Assembly: GCA_005406025.1 (NCBI GenBank)
Contig: BGZK01000837.1
Coordinates: forward strand, 204,835-268,834
Length of the DNA stretch: 64,000 bases
Reading direction: 5' to 3'
DNA from: Eumeta japonica
Taxonomy: Eukaryota > Arthropoda > Insecta > Lepidoptera > Psychidae
The translations under genes and the position numbers were made by a program. Shown piece after piece: positions 12,001 through 24,190 of the stretch (its first letter is position 1; each line of letters starts with the position of its first letter). The notes beneath the pieces were generated by a model that saw nothing but the letters and a program-made list of their open reading frames with translations, made no database searches and was not told where the DNA came from.

Positions 12001-15000
12001 AACCCAATTAATTATATTTTATGAGATTTTTTTAAATAATAATCCATCTGTAAATATAAAAATTATATTTAAAAATTGTATAAGATATAACAATCCATTG
12101 AGAAGAACTCATAAAACTCCAGTTTATTGTTTGCATAGAGTGTTTTATAATTAAGTAAAAAGCAAATATTTATCCGTTATAGAATTAAATGTGATTCCCA
12201 ATACGCAATGAGCGAACGCGGGGATTAAGCTAATACATTTTATTAGACATGTGGCAGTGGTGGCACTTGCCGTTCACTAAATAAGTCACTTATAAATTTG
12301 TGTTTTTTAAGTAAACATAGCCTGTTTTCTCAGCCAAAGCAATTCTCTCACGAAGCATTTTTCTAAAATAAATTTTATTGTTTATCTATTAATTACTAGG
12401 TGGCGCAGTGATCTATCAAAGCGATGAATGGCGTCCCTCTCTCTTTTGCGGAAGTGTTGGGAGACATTTGTCATTTTTTTATTAACGTAATATAATATAC
12501 CACCAAATTGGTGAATTAAATAAGAACCAAACTTTATGCACCCCGAACCGACAAGCTTCAGTTATTAAACAAACAAAAAGTAATATGTATACTTGGTCAC
12601 AACTTAGGATTATCAATGTTTCAGATTAAACAATACTGTACATCTACAGTATAAAGAAGATTGTCCATAAAGATCAGGCTCTGTGCATTACTGTAAAGTA
12701 CCCAAACGGTATATACAGAAATTGAATCGTGACCACGACCGAATCATTTTATAACTAAAATGAGGGGGCGACATGGATAAATTTTTAATCTTTAAAAGCC
12801 GTTTTTTATTAAACCACTAACATTTAAACTGTACTGTACTGTATAATATGACTCACATTATACATAATGCAAGTCACTGTTCTTAAGTAAATTTCCTATT
12901 TTTCAATTATACGTATATACTAGCTTTTGTCCGCGTCTCCGCCCGAGTGGACATCAAACCTTTCATCATTTATATCGACCGGTTACTCTGTTAATCACGA
13001 TCCCCATACTGTACCTGCTTTCGATTTCAGTCCCGGCTCCATTTTTGAATGCAGTCCTGGTCGCAATTAGATTTCGTTTCTCTTCAAAATATACATAGTT
13101 CACTCGCGGCTCCGACCTCGTGGGTACGCAATGGAATCCTTTCTTCTTTTACATCGATCGATGACGTCATCAGGCCTAATATCGATCTCGGTCCCGTTTT
13201 CGATTCCATACCGGAATAACCCACAATCTTTCGCCGAAAACACACGTGATGCCGCAAATGTTTTTGTTTTGAAACGACCACACTTACGCTCTTAACCTGA
13301 CCCCGACGCTGCTCGCGATTCCGATATTGAACTTGAATCTCTCTCTTGAACGTTGCTGTTATAACCGATCGACAAAACCAAATAATTCATTCTACGATCG
13401 CGCGGGCAAAGTCGCGAGCAAAAGTGAATATAATTTATAAATTATAGTCTATATGTTATTCTGATGTATAAAGTGTACAGTTTCAGATAATTCTGCTCAG
13501 CCGTTAACGCGTGATTGAGTAACAAACATACAATCATACAAACTTTCACATTCATAATAACAATAACTTATACTCATGATGAAATAAAATAATAATTATT
13601 GAGGTGTCGTTGGTGACGACGAATATTATCCGTTTTAAATTATTGGTACATTACAGATATACCATTAAAATCTGTAGTTGGTAAGTATTTAATGTCGTAG
13701 TGAATATCAATTTTGAGCAAAAATAAAAAATGGAAAATGTAAAATACAAAAATAGAAATATCACATGTAAAATACAATCATTCGTTAACAATTAGCTTTT
13801 GGTTTTTATAAGGCTACTAAGTATTCTTTAAGAAATTTCGAAATCAATAAAAAATTCTATAATCTATATTAAGGAAAAATTTCAGTACATCGGTAAGTAT
13901 ATGTATCTGCTTATTTTAGGGATAAAACTGCATTTATCAGAACCAGTCCGGTCTCGATATTATTAAAAAAAAAATTGATAGTACAATATCGCACTTGACC
14001 GGTTCGCAATAAAATTTTCATGCACACAAAATGTAACGTCACAAACGCTGTAAATGTAAACTTTTCAAAATTGTCATGGAAGGTTAGCAGCCTTCTACCC
14101 GCACTGAGCAAGCGTGAAGGGCCTAAGGTTTATGTCCCTCGATGAGAAAGAGATTGTGGTACCCTAAAAATTGGGGTGCAAAACAAAGACCGACATACAT
14201 ACCTCTTGTCGCCTCGCCCCAGGAGTGGTTTTACAAGTGACCGCACACGCACTTGCGGTCATCACGCACAACACTGAAATATAATTATTTTATTTTTTAT
14301 GCAATATAAATAAAACTAATATATCTAAAATGAATAATGAATGTTACCAAAGCTAAAAAAGTTCTTATGTTTGCCTTTATACTTTGTTTTTATTCTAGTA
14401 TATTTTTTATTAGAATAAATATAAAGCAAAACGACATATACCATTTTCCAAATGAAGGAACACTTTACAAGAAGCTACCAATGCCGTTAAGGAGAAGCTC
14501 AAAAAATTAATATGTTTTACACAATATACACACAAAACTAAGAATTGTTTCAAATAGCAAGTTTACTGTTCAAATTTTATTAGGCAATAATGTTTCAATT
14601 TAGCTTTTATTTATTTATTTGATTTTACTCGTCTGTTATTTAAAAGCGAGAGGCATCAGTTTCATTAACTTTGGAATCACAATTAGATTAAAACGTTTTG
14701 ATGAATCACCCTTAGATTGATACTTTATTTCCCTTAATTTTCTAGTGGTTCATAGAATAGACAAATTAATAATTCTAGCCTTAAAAAAAGCAATTGAGTC
14801 GATTAAAAAATATGTCTTTTGTTTATTTTTGAATGCATATTTAATAATTACAATACTTATTCAATAAACTTATTATTTATTTCTGTTTTCATTGGAGTTC
14901 TGTTTTCATCCATTATCACGTGGATATAGGACTATTACTCAATAATATTAAGAAGGCTTTTAAAATTACAACAGCATTTTATCCGTTTGTCTATAAAAGT

Positions 15001-18000
15001 GTAAGTTGACAATTCTTATTACAAGGAAAAGCAACTACCGAAGCGAAGACGATAGTATGAACAAGAAACGGTACAAAGTATTATGAACTGGATTACCGAT
15101 AATAAAGTAAATTATTTTGTAAATGTAATTTAATTCGTTCTTTTCAGTGGACTAAACCAAACATTCTCTTTTGTACTGTAGAAACTTCTATATCTTTCGA
15201 ACTACACCATTCTCTTACTTCGCTATATCCATATTCATTTTTGTAAAACCCTTTACATATACTACGTAATTATTATATTTCGATCGCTCATGTTCACAGT
15301 ATGGACTCAGTAGAATGGTATTTGATCAACGTGGTACGGAAAGGAGACTAAGAAAATTCGTAAAACCTCCGAAGAATTCATAGAAGAAAAGATGAAGGAA
15401 CAACGACCAAGTCCTCGAAAGTTATCAAGGATAGGATTCTCTATAAATGAATAGTGACCGAACGTCATAGCAGAAGATAAATCATTACAGTATTAAAATT
15501 GCGATCCATCATCAGTGACAACGACCTCATTATCACGACTTTACGAAAGAAAGACTATACATTGAATACATCAGACGAATAGCTGTTTTACAAGGCTACG
15601 ACGGAGTTTTCAAATTAATTTCTTTTGCGTTTTAAACGAGTTTTTTGAAGTAAAAACTTTGTTAGGCAGGTCGTATGGGGTATAATTTAAAAACATGCGT
15701 GACCACATGTGTGGTCACATGACGTGTTGATGCTAACAATATATCTATAGCTATAAATATTTCTTGTTCCATTTGGTTAAATTAAACGCTTAAGTGTATA
15801 ATTACTGTAACGTAAAAAGAGAGTATAAAATCTGTTAATTTTTCCATATAGAAATGTTGTTCAAATAACTAAGAAACAGAAGTCTTTGTAACAACATAGA
15901 AACCTAAAAAATACATTACTTCACTATTTGTAGAAGTGAAAATTTCTATACCACATTGAAGATTGTAATTTTAAATTTAGTTCAATTGCAACATTATGAC
16001 TATTTTGTTTAAATTAAAGGGCTTAAAATTTGCAATTCAAACGTTAATGTGATTGATTATTATTTCATCGACTGTTATTTCAAATTTACTGAAATCGCAC
16101 AGCTCATCATATCTTTCGATTAATGAATAAATCATACAAAGATGTATATGATTGTTGCTCGAAGTGTCAATAGATGCAGAAACTAGACTATGTTAACAAT
16201 TTTAATTTAAAAATTATAATGATTTTTAATAATAATAATAAATTATACTGTTATGCCATAGTTTTTAAGTTTTCACTTCTGTCGGCGGCCATTGTCACTG
16301 CCTAGGCCTTTTATTAAATGGATCGCTTTTTGGTGTTAATCCTCAGTATGACAGTACAATGACGATTCTCGTTTTGCTCAAAAGTTCAACATCCATAACC
16401 AATATATTATGAATTTGATATTAAAAATAATTGACTGTCTGATTGGCGCAGTGGTAGTGACACTACCTGTCGCGCTGGGGTTGTGGGTTCGATTCTCGCA
16501 CAAGACAAACATTTATTTATTTGATTAAAAATTAATGTTTGTCTTGAGTCTGAGTGTTTCTATGTATTATACGTAGATATTTACAAAAAAAAAGTATGTA
16601 TGTAGTATATCAACTGTCTGGTACCCATAGTACAAGCCTCGTTGCTAAGTTTGGGACCAGACGGTGCTGTGTATATATGTCTGAAGATATTATTATTATT
16701 ATTATTATTGTTATTATAATTCATTGTCATTGACTACCCACTATGCAAGTCATGACTAACGCTGGTTGTGGTCTGTCTGAACTCGACCTTCCCCCCGTAC
16801 AGGCCGTAGTGTACTGAGTCCGTTGTGAGCGTATTGCCCGGTACCCAAACATCCGCTTTTACCTGAAACAGTACAAGTTATTTCTCATCAACAGGGTGAT
16901 TGACCTTTACATTTCTTTTCTTTCATCTCTTGTATTCGACAAAAAATTATAAAGCAATTATTCTTTCAATAGTAACCTATTTCTTCATTCTCCAATTAAA
17001 CAGAGAGGGAAATACAAAACGCCGAAATTCAATGCGTTATCGATACACGATAAGTTTCAATAATTTTTCCATGCTATATCGCCATCATCGAGATAAAAAA
17101 AACTAATCTTAATTCAAGCTATAATGTTCGTCCTAGGCTGTATTGGTTCTGAACCTCCTTTTTCATTTCAAGTTCCCAAAATGACTTCTTGCTTAAATTT
17201 CATCAAAATTATTTCGTCTTTAGCTCTTTGGTTATTTTTTAAATTGGGACAGTAAATCGATTCGATTTCTTTCTTGATACTCTTTAATTTCATTTATTAT
17301 ATTTTTTCCCGTTCTGATGATATTAACGAAATATTTTCGAAGAAACTTTATTAATCAATAAATATACATTTTATATAACTTAATAAACGATATCGGGAAC
17401 TTGAACAAATGAGTAGATGTTATTTTTCCAAAACATTCAACTTGTCGGTTCATTTCCAACTTCATCAAGAAATTCTGGAAAGCATAGTTATAGATAGCTA
17501 GATATAATCATGACATGTACATAAAAGAATTTTACCAATAATATTCCATAAATTAATATTAAAAAAATATGTAATAATTATATCCATCATAAAATATTTT
17601 TTTCTTTTCTTTTCATAATAACTGTTATCGCTAATTTAAGGTATGATTAACAAATAATTAATACAAATATATATATTTACTTTTGAAGTTAACAACCTCG
17701 TTGATTTTGGTCCATAATACCAGGTCAGTGTACAATAAAACAAGATCAAATCCAATTACATACGATCGTCATTTATTCTTTCCATTACAATTTACTTATT
17801 TAAAATATTGCTATAAATATTTTTTCAACAAACTAGAGAAAAAATGTTGTAAATCACATATACCCGCATTTTAACACTGTCGTTATAAAGATCGAGTACC
17901 AGTTATCTACTGTATGAGCACGAAATTTAAATTTGCTCACTGATCGAAATTCTTTTATATTTAATTTTGTTTTATTTTTCAAAAATTATAGTCTTAAAAA

Positions 18001-19266
18001 GCTCAATTATTAACTATATCAACACAATTATTCCATCCAGTATCTTTAATTGAAGATTTTATAACATAGATGACATCACTGTACACCGTACTCGACCCTT
18101 GTGTGTCAGACCTAAAGCTTACACAGTCCGGCGTTTTAATATAAGTCATTTAACTAATATTCCTCTTCATATAATTGTTTTCCAAATGCAGAACCTCCAC
18201 CTTGTCAAACAGAAAGTTATGTCGTCGTTGTCAAAATGATGTACAGCCAAGGCGGTTTTGTTGTTCTTAGTATAATTCTTAGTCCTGGTATCATGGACCA
18301 GAATTCTAAACGAGGGTGTTAACCTTAAAAGTAAATATATGTATTTTTTTTGTATTAATTATTGTTTTATCATGCCTTAAATGCGCAATAACGCTTATTA
18401 AGAAAAGAAAAAAATAATTTTACGATGGATATAATTATTGTATTATTTTCATTATTAATTTATGGAATTGTCTTTATGAAATTCTTTTATGTGCTTGTCA
18501 TGATTATATCTAGCTATCTGTAACTATACTTTCCAGAATTTCCTGATGAAATTGGAAATATGTTTTGGAAAAATAACATCTATTAATTTTCCCAAGTTCC
18601 CGATATCATTTATTAAGTTATTTAATATGATGGATGAGACTTACCAAGATACGTTTTGTACTTATTTAATTCATGCCGTTGATATAAATCTATCAAAAAG
18701 TATCTACTTTACAAGAAATAATATTTATCGTTTAATACAATAACCATAAGTTTGTTACTGAAAGAACACACAGTAGAATAATTTGTTTTTTGTTTGACTG
18801 AAAAAATAAACGCTTATAATATAACGCTTTTAATAATAAAAAATTTGAAATATTTCTTAGATTTTATTGAATTAAATTTTCATTTTTGTATATCTATAAG
18901 TTTCCATTTGCGGTATCAATTTTTTTTTCGATATTTTGATTCACACATAATCGTTCAACATTTAAATAATTTTCTGTTTTACATCTAAGTCGTTTTACTC
19001 TGAGCAGGTGTAACGGAGAGCGTACTGTTTGTCTCTCTCCATTTCTCTTGTTGTCTCATATTCAAAAATAATTAACGCTTCGAATGGGGATGAAACCCAC
19101 GGGCGATAGTAGGCCACACTTTGTACTGTTAAAAATATATTCCGATACTAGTCTCAATGTCAAAAATACTCACCCAATGGTCGGTAGCCGCTGATGTTAT
19201 TATCAAGCTGATGCTTAAAACGCTTAATACAAACGCAATAGCGGCGTCAATCCGTCTCTCTTCCAT
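6044..19266 (-). CDS. Clarin-like four-transmembrane protein A, 7 exons, 253 aa
   Basis: Seen: seven minus-strand exons with GT-AG borders join into one frame: 19174-19266 (start), 16742-16862, 14203-14273, 11518-11599, 9933-10079, 8755-8914 and 6044-6131 (stop TAA). Intron phases are 0,1,0,1,1,2. The protein has hydrophobic segments at about residues 9-27, 132-157, 173-193 and 222-243, an extracellular-type loop with YGLYGG at 50-55, and a short basic tail ending RREKF. Known: clarins are four-pass membrane proteins of the claudin/PMP22 superfamily with a Y-G-L-F type stretch in loop 1, a PLGL-like motif before TM3 and about 230 residues. Here the matching stretch is PLLGLQG (166-172). Human clarin-1 acts at hair-cell membranes and synapses; the insect role is not shown here. 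Inference: an insect clarin homologue. The start is the first ATG of exon 1, just before TM1. The exon structure matches gene B. Introns hold a SINE, a LINE tail, a MITE and a long inverted repeat. Another claudin-like family is the main alternative. Confidence 0.86.
6495..6535. mobile_element. Solo terminal end of the same MITE family
   Basis: GGTACACTAAAATGCACG followed by AAACTCTACCGCTGTGA matches one TIR of the 10828 and 48074 elements. No partner end is nearby. Confidence 0.45.
6738..7160 (-). mobile_element. Jockey-like LINE 3' tail in intron 6 of clarin-like A
   Basis: Broken minus-strand frames carry A-I-Y-N-L-R-S-K, then N-I-D-T-R-H-K, D-L-A-A-H-K-T-R-L-S-K-V and I-Q-N-L-P-F-Y. This is the same 3' coding end as the fragment at 37690-38390. 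It lies in the same orientation as the host gene. Confidence 0.65.
7161..8379. other. Intron 6 of clarin-like A, middle part
   Basis: AT-rich. Includes an imperfect 16-bp hairpin at 7439-7484. The overlapping ORFs at 7178-7435 on both strands have no recognisable domain. Confidence 0.5.
8380..8720 (-). other. Pyrimidine-rich strand (purine-rich in gene sense) next to exon 6 of clarin-like A
   Basis: Plus strand is strongly C/T-biased with few G. It lies within intron 6, starting about 35 bp downstream of the exon-6 donor. ORFs here are composition artefacts. A similar block occupies the same place in gene B (30600-31100). Confidence 0.6.
9500..9800 (-). repeat. Repeat-derived block with degenerate 45-bp tandem units, intron 5 of clarin-like A
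   Basis: About 9665-9775 holds two and a half imperfect units of the form ATGTGCCCAAGGACCCGGCT. The flank 9530-9580 (GACGGGCCCAGCGCGCCTGG) is GC-rich and looks transposon-derived. No gene is supported. Confidence 0.4.
10828..10996. mobile_element. MITE with about 28-bp terminal inverted repeats
   Basis: Begins AGTACAATACAACGCACG and A-A-A-C-T-C-T-G-C-C-G-C-T, and ends with the inverted version (AGCGGCAGAGCTTAGTGC, then TTGTACTG). The internal part includes TGACGTAAAAT in inverted form, as in the copy at 48074-48275. No coding capacity. In intron 4 of clarin-like A. Confidence 0.65.
11215..11242. repeat. Perfect 28-bp palindrome, intron 4 of clarin-like A
   Basis: AAAACGTACACTAA is followed directly by its exact reverse complement, with no spacer. 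Confidence 0.97.
12920..13560 (+). repeat. Decayed interspersed repeat in intron 3 of clarin-like A
   Basis: Begins ACTAGCTTTTGTCCGCGTCT and C-C-G-C-C-C-G, a start I recall from many lepidopteran repeats. It continues with degenerate units resembling ATCTCGGTCCCGTTTTCGAT and ends with CAGCCGTTAACGCGTGATTG and A-A-C-A-A-A-C-A-T-A. Similar ACCGAGATCGA-like words occur at 5460-5610 and 32440-32640. Confidence 0.5.
13570..16435. other. Introns 2 and 3 of clarin-like A around exon 3
   Basis: Apart from exon 3 (14203-14273) the DNA is AT-rich, with no coding signal or repeat I can name. Confidence 0.5.
16436..16718 (+). mobile_element. tRNA-derived SINE with (ATT)n tail, in intron 2 of clarin-like A
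   Basis: The head has an A-box-like TGGCGCAGTGG (16444-16454) and a B-box-like GGTTCGATTC (about 16487-16496), as in pol III promoters. A non-tRNA body follows, with GTTTGTCTTGAG and GGGACCAGACGG, and then an ATT-repeat tail at about 16689-16718. The tail ends about 22 bp from the exon-2 splice donor of gene A, on the antisense strand. It is SINE-like rather than a tRNA gene. Confidence 0.8.
17371..18624. repeat. Long inverted repeat (arms about 350 bp, spacer about 560 bp) in intron 1 of clarin-like A
   Basis: The left arm 17371-17724 and the reverse complement of the right arm 18284-18624 align over their whole length with scattered substitutions and small gaps. Matching landmarks include TATCGGGAACTTG against CAAGTTCCCGATATC, CTAGATATAATCATGAC against its complement, and TGGTCCAT-ATACCAGG at the inner ends. 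The spacer 17725-18283 shows no coding signal. It could be a foldback transposon, an inverted duplication, or a hairpin-RNA source within the intron. Confidence 0.85.
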
Positions 19267-20060
19267 TTTGCTACCGTCCTCCGCGGCGGGGCGCTGGCGT
19301 ATGGAACGGCGGATCGATGTTTTTATCGTGTTTTGATGAAATCGCGATTTATGATAACGCTTGTATCTTTTCCTCCTCCTGGTGCTAGAGTTCCGTAATC
19401 AACGCACTACTTTCGTTTGATCCTACTGAACCTCCAAGCCTAACTAGACGAATTGCTAAAATTTAAATTGTTATACTTTTATTTCTTACATCGACTGATT
19501 TAAGAACCGATCGCATACCGAATTTAAACGAGTATCGTACAGCATCAGCAATATCTATAACCATATGTCTGATATCGTCTGCATTAACTTACTGTTTGTG
19601 GTCTAGTACTATAATACTATGTATCAGGTTTGATCCCCCATTTCTTAGGCGTACCCTCCCACAATCTTTTTATTTCAGATTGAAGGGCGAAACGTTCTAT
19701 CTCTCCACGTTTGCTCAGTATAAATTGAGGGATTGTCATCAATGAAATGACAACGTCCTGGGTCGATGGTCCGACGTGCTCTCTGAAACGGTCTCAGAAT
19801 TAAAAACGAGAATAGTCTTAGTACGTTCGTTGATTAATTACCGACTATAGATACGGCACGACAGCGGCGACACCTTAGGTGCAAAGTAAAAAAAGTGCGA
19901 AGGGAAAGGAGCAGACAACGACAAAGGTGGTTGTGCATTCAATTTGCACGCGTACTACCCCGTTTGTCCTCGCACTACCCTCGTCGCCCCGCATCGCCAC
20001 CCCCTAGCACTAGCACGTAGCATCCCCTAGCGCCATATATCCGCACCTAAGACATTGCCA
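19267..20060 (-). promoter_or_regulatory. Upstream region of clarin-like A with 5' UTR and GC-rich block
   Basis: Directly upstream of the gene A ATG there is a GC-rich leader (about 19267-19310). A second GC-rich block follows at about 19840-20060, rich in CGCC and CCCCTAGC words, unlike the AT-rich DNA around it. This is a plausible promoter area. No exact transcription start or TATA box is claimed. Confidence 0.35.
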
Positions 20061-21578
20061 CTATTGTTTAGTATATTTGTTTACGTTTAGTAGTGATTTT
20101 ATGTAGACGCACAGATTGCTGTTAAGACTTTCGATATAAAGGATGTATTTTAAATCACGTGAATTTATTCAATGAGTTAAAAATATTAAATATAAATATT
20201 TTTTCGTTTTACACATACGTTACACTATTCTGACCAGAAGCAGGATGCACTATTTCTCTTTCTCGCTCGTTCACATGCAAACACGATTGATGCTAATTCG
20301 TATCAGACTATCCATTGCTTTAAAATACGTTAGCCTTCATCTTAAATTGTATAAATTTATCAAAATTGTTTAAATAAATGTCAACTTCTTTAATGAGATT
20401 GTACCGTTCAGTATCTTTTTTTTTTTTGATACATATTAGTTAATAAAGTTCCACACTCATCTAAAAGCAGAAAACGAAAAATATAAATATACGTAAAACT
20501 CTTTATTTTCTTTAAAATTCCATAATAATTATTTCTTTTCGATATAATAAATAAATGCAATTACTCGGTTTTTGATTATCATAACTCTAATATATATCAC
20601 AACAATAAACGTGATATCGTTATCGGGAGATACATATTTTCCAATACTTAGCAGATAACGGCTTACGTTCATCCGTCATGCTCAACACTAAAATAAGCTA
20701 TTAGGACATTACACATTACATTTATTTATTTTTTACCTGATAAATTAACTAACCAGTATTACATAGTAAGTTAATTCAAATGGTAAAAAGTTGTAAGATA
20801 TAATACCCCAACGAAGAATTATTCCTGTCGTAAAAATGCAGAAAGAATCATTAAATGTTCATTCACCAAAAGCGTTCGAATAATTTGACTTGATTTGCTC
20901 TTTTTTTCATTTGATTACAAATAAGATAATTATAAGGCTTTGGGAACATTAACTAGGGGACTATACTCTTGCCCGACGACGTCGTCGACGAAGCAGTTGG
21001 CGTCTTTTACAAAACTTTATCTAAATTAAATATCATCTTACTCTGAAATATAGTGGGTAGACAAAACCTATCCCATTCGGTATAGCCAGACTCTAACTGA
21101 TCGATTACGTGAAAAACAATAAATGTCACACTCTTTACAAAATTTTTAATATCCTCGAGGTTATCCTACATTTTTACTTCCTCAAGCGCGTTGTAAAAGA
21201 TCCATAAAAATTTACTTGGAATCTTTCATCATCTCACACACAGAAAATGAGGTCACAGCAATAAAACTAATAATTTAACAGTCAATCAACTTATTAATTA
21301 TTCTCACAATATTTCCAAACTGTATTTGAACCGGAATCAAAATCAATACTACCTGATCCCTCATCGTCTCTACTTATTAGCAACACCTTATATGATATAA
21401 AAATAAGTCAAAGGAAATCTTCACTAGAATCAGTTCATAATTAAAGTTCAGGCCCTGATAGGCTCCCCGCCATCTTCATAACACAATATGCAGATCGATT
21501 AGTTCATCCGCTTAGCTTCCTTTTTGATAAATCTAAAGGACCGGTTTTTTATCCAAAGTTGGTAAAACAGTAAAACAA

Positions 21579-21620
21579 CTCCTGTATTTTCAATATATAA
21601 ATCTATTGAAAATACAGGAG
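21579..21620. repeat. Perfect 17-bp hairpin, 8-nt loop
   Basis: Arms CTCCTGTATTTTCAATA at 21579-21595 and its exact complement at 21604-21620. Intergenic between the two clarin-like genes. Confidence 0.95.
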
Positions 21621-21705
21621 CTCACCCTCCACCTCTCAATTGTATGTTCTGCAATACAATGTATATTAGACCCGTTTAAACGATCTGACCTAAAGAAATA
21701 TAATT

Positions 21706-21830
21706 CCCCCCCCCCCTAGGCCTGAGTACGACCATGAATCTGCATGGAGACCATGGAGATGGACTCCATGCAGGAGATATGGTGCAATGTATACGGAGCA
21801 ATGGAGACATGGAGAAGTAAATGTACGAAT
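21706..21830. repeat. C11 homopolymer followed by ATGGAGA-type degenerate repeats
   Basis: Eleven consecutive C at 21706-21716, then several CATGGAGA-like words to about 21815. A matching G run (about 11 G) occurs at 9284-9294. Confidence 0.6.
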
Positions 21831-23324
21831 TATCTGTCCGTCAGCATATTTTGATGACTTGACAAATAATTTGAGAGTTTGGTATATGACAGCCCCTACT
21901 CCTATTTAAAACCGGTGTTCTCAGAAAATCAGCATGACTCCTTGAAAATCAAAAGCATTGTCACTAATCTTCCAATGTACAAGACATATACAAGTATCAC
22001 CTTTGTAATAGAGCTTTCAATTCTTCTTAAGTTTATCTTCAAGAAAATTAAAATATTCGCAGTAGCTTTGGTATATCATTTAAGAGAATAATAAGAATTT
22101 TGCTCGAATAAGCTTCCGTTATTTTGTCTGCCAAATGCGCTGTTCACTGTGACGGTTTCGAACGTGTTTAATAAAGACAAGTCCAATTAAGCTACTTCCT
22201 CCAGGCATAGGGGTGCAAGCAAAATCCAGAAAAGTATTTACTCAAATTAACTAGTCAATTTAAACTAGTCGCTTTATGTCTAGGAGTGCATCTCGAGCCG
22301 TCAGTCGTGCACGTTGTCAACGCTTTGTCGAAGGGCCGGAAATGGAACCCGAAACGTATCGAGCGACTTTAATATTTTCATCACATTTTCGTGAAGATAA
22401 AGTATCTCATTTCGATAAGATAAAGCATATGATTCTAAGAATCAATATTCTATAATAATGTCGCTACGCAACTACGATAACAGTTTTCCGATTTTAATTC
22501 TACAACTAAAGACAGTCACAGGCGGCCGCGGATACACGACCCGTCATAAATTACATGAAAAAATTTTTTAGCATTTTGACCCCCCACATAATACAAAGTA
22601 GGGATTTGTTGAACTACTGCCTCCTTCTCACACATCGAAACTTACGTAAAATAAAGTATCTACTAAGATTATGAAAAAATAGAGGAAACATTTAAAGAAA
22701 CAGGTTTGTTTGCTATAACGAATTTTAATATTTTCGTAAAAATCGTTTCATTTACATCTCTATATAATATTTTGATCAGTCCATGCGCTCAACAACCTCT
22801 CAGCAAGTGTATCAACCACCGTAATACCTCTACCATGCGTCTGTTCCGATGCCTCATTGATCACAATAACTCAAAAACTCTTTTTCAATTTTGGAATCAA
22901 AGCCTAATTCACTTTTTTATAAAGTTTCACAGCGTTTTCGATGCCAAGTCTTTAGAACGTACTGAGCAAATTTTTCCGGGCGGCGCGGGAAGATTGCCAT
23001 GTATGCCACATACCTCTGCCGTACCGCGTTGAACCTGCGCTTGTTGAAACAATACTAGAAACTCAATCAATTTGTGATCTTGCGTAAAATCCATGAAAAT
23101 TCTCCTCCTCTGCCCTTCCCTTAAACGGCTTAAGTAATTTTTGACAATATATCGGATATTGGAACGATGACCGCTCCGACTCGATTAAGTAAGCAGTTCC
23201 GGCTAAATGTTATAGGTGTTTCACAAATAATGTCGGTATTTGATGTTTGCTTTGTTTTAATAAACAAAGTTAAAATTATTTATTAAAAATTATACAGTAA
23301 GAAAGCCTTAATATTCAAAGTTTA

Positions 23325-24190
23325 GCTCATTGTTTTCTATGGTCTTTTCCCACACACAAAATTTCACACAAAAAAAATTCTCCATAAATCTGACTAAATG
23401 GTAGTCTGGCAAGATCCATACTAAGTCCTGAAAATGCTAGGAGGTCAATACCATCAAATTTTTCGATCTTATTCCGCGTAACTATCGAGCTATGTGGTCT
23501 AGTATTGTCATGTTCTAAGAACACCCGTTTTCGATTTACTTATTATGGATAGTTTTACAATAAAACCTTATACATTCGTGTGAGTTGTTCGCTATATATC
23601 TCATAGTGAGAACTCTACCACCTGGAATCGTTTCAAAATGCATTAAACCTTCAAAATTCCAACAGACACTTAACAAGACTTTCGGCTCAAATCAACCTCT
23701 CTTGACAACGGGTGCAGATAATTGTCCTTGGCCTAACCACTGATTCTCCATGCAAACATGGAAAATCAGTGATTAGGCCAAGGACAATAAAGTAGATTTA
23801 TCTAAACAATCCAAAAATCGTTTAGATGATACCATTTTTATTGTAAATAACAATACATTTAACAAAACGACCATCAATCGACAGGACAAAGAGTTGTTTC
23901 ACACTTCTAATTTCTTTTGAATCTCGTTTAAATTAGTGGGACAGCATTTGACAACTATTATCGGTCCTACCCAAAGATTTTGAGTGTTGATGTACAGTAT
24001 CTATAGAAAGTCTAAGGGCATCCGATAATCGGCGAATACTAGTACTAGGTTGGTTTTGTGCTACTTCCAATGTAGCCTTGCTTTGCTACACAAAGGGTGA
24101 CTAAACAGGAATGATCTGCCGCGTCAAGTCCCCACTATTAAAACTTTTAAACGAAGTCTGTGCTATTCACTTAATGACTGTATCTACTCT
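23325..24190 (-). pseudogene. Mariner-type transposase relic containing a 32-bp hairpin
   Basis: Minus-strand pieces: helix-turn-helix-like S-I-R-R-L-S-D-A-L-R-L-S-I-D-T-V-H, then N-Q-W-L-G-Q-G-Q, P-K-V-L-L-S-V-C-W-N-F-E-G, L-E-H-D-N-T-R-P-H (catalytic DN site) and a decayed C-terminus. An inverted copy of the N-Q-W-L-G-Q-G-Q segment (23757-23788) sits immediately upstream of it. Confidence 0.75.
23721..23788. repeat. 32-bp near-perfect hairpin, 4-nt loop, inside a mariner relic
   Basis: Arms 23721-23752 and 23757-23788 pair at 30 of 32 positions. Both mismatches become G:U pairs in a minus-strand RNA. Confidence 0.95.

Larger units (their letters stand above)
20061..23324. other. Intergenic between the clarin-like genes
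   Basis: AT-rich. Includes the hairpin at 21579 and the C11 tract. ORFs at 21879-22091 and 22706-23032 lack recognisable domains, splice context or codon bias, and are not called. Confidence 0.5.

Noticed and set aside
16436..16510. Possible tRNA gene
   Set aside because: A and B boxes are present, but the sequence passes into a non-tRNA body and an ATT tail and does not close into a clean cloverleaf. It is the head of a SINE.
22706..23032. 108-codon plus-strand ORF
   Set aside because: No recognisable domain, no splice or promoter context, and composition like the surrounding intergenic DNA.
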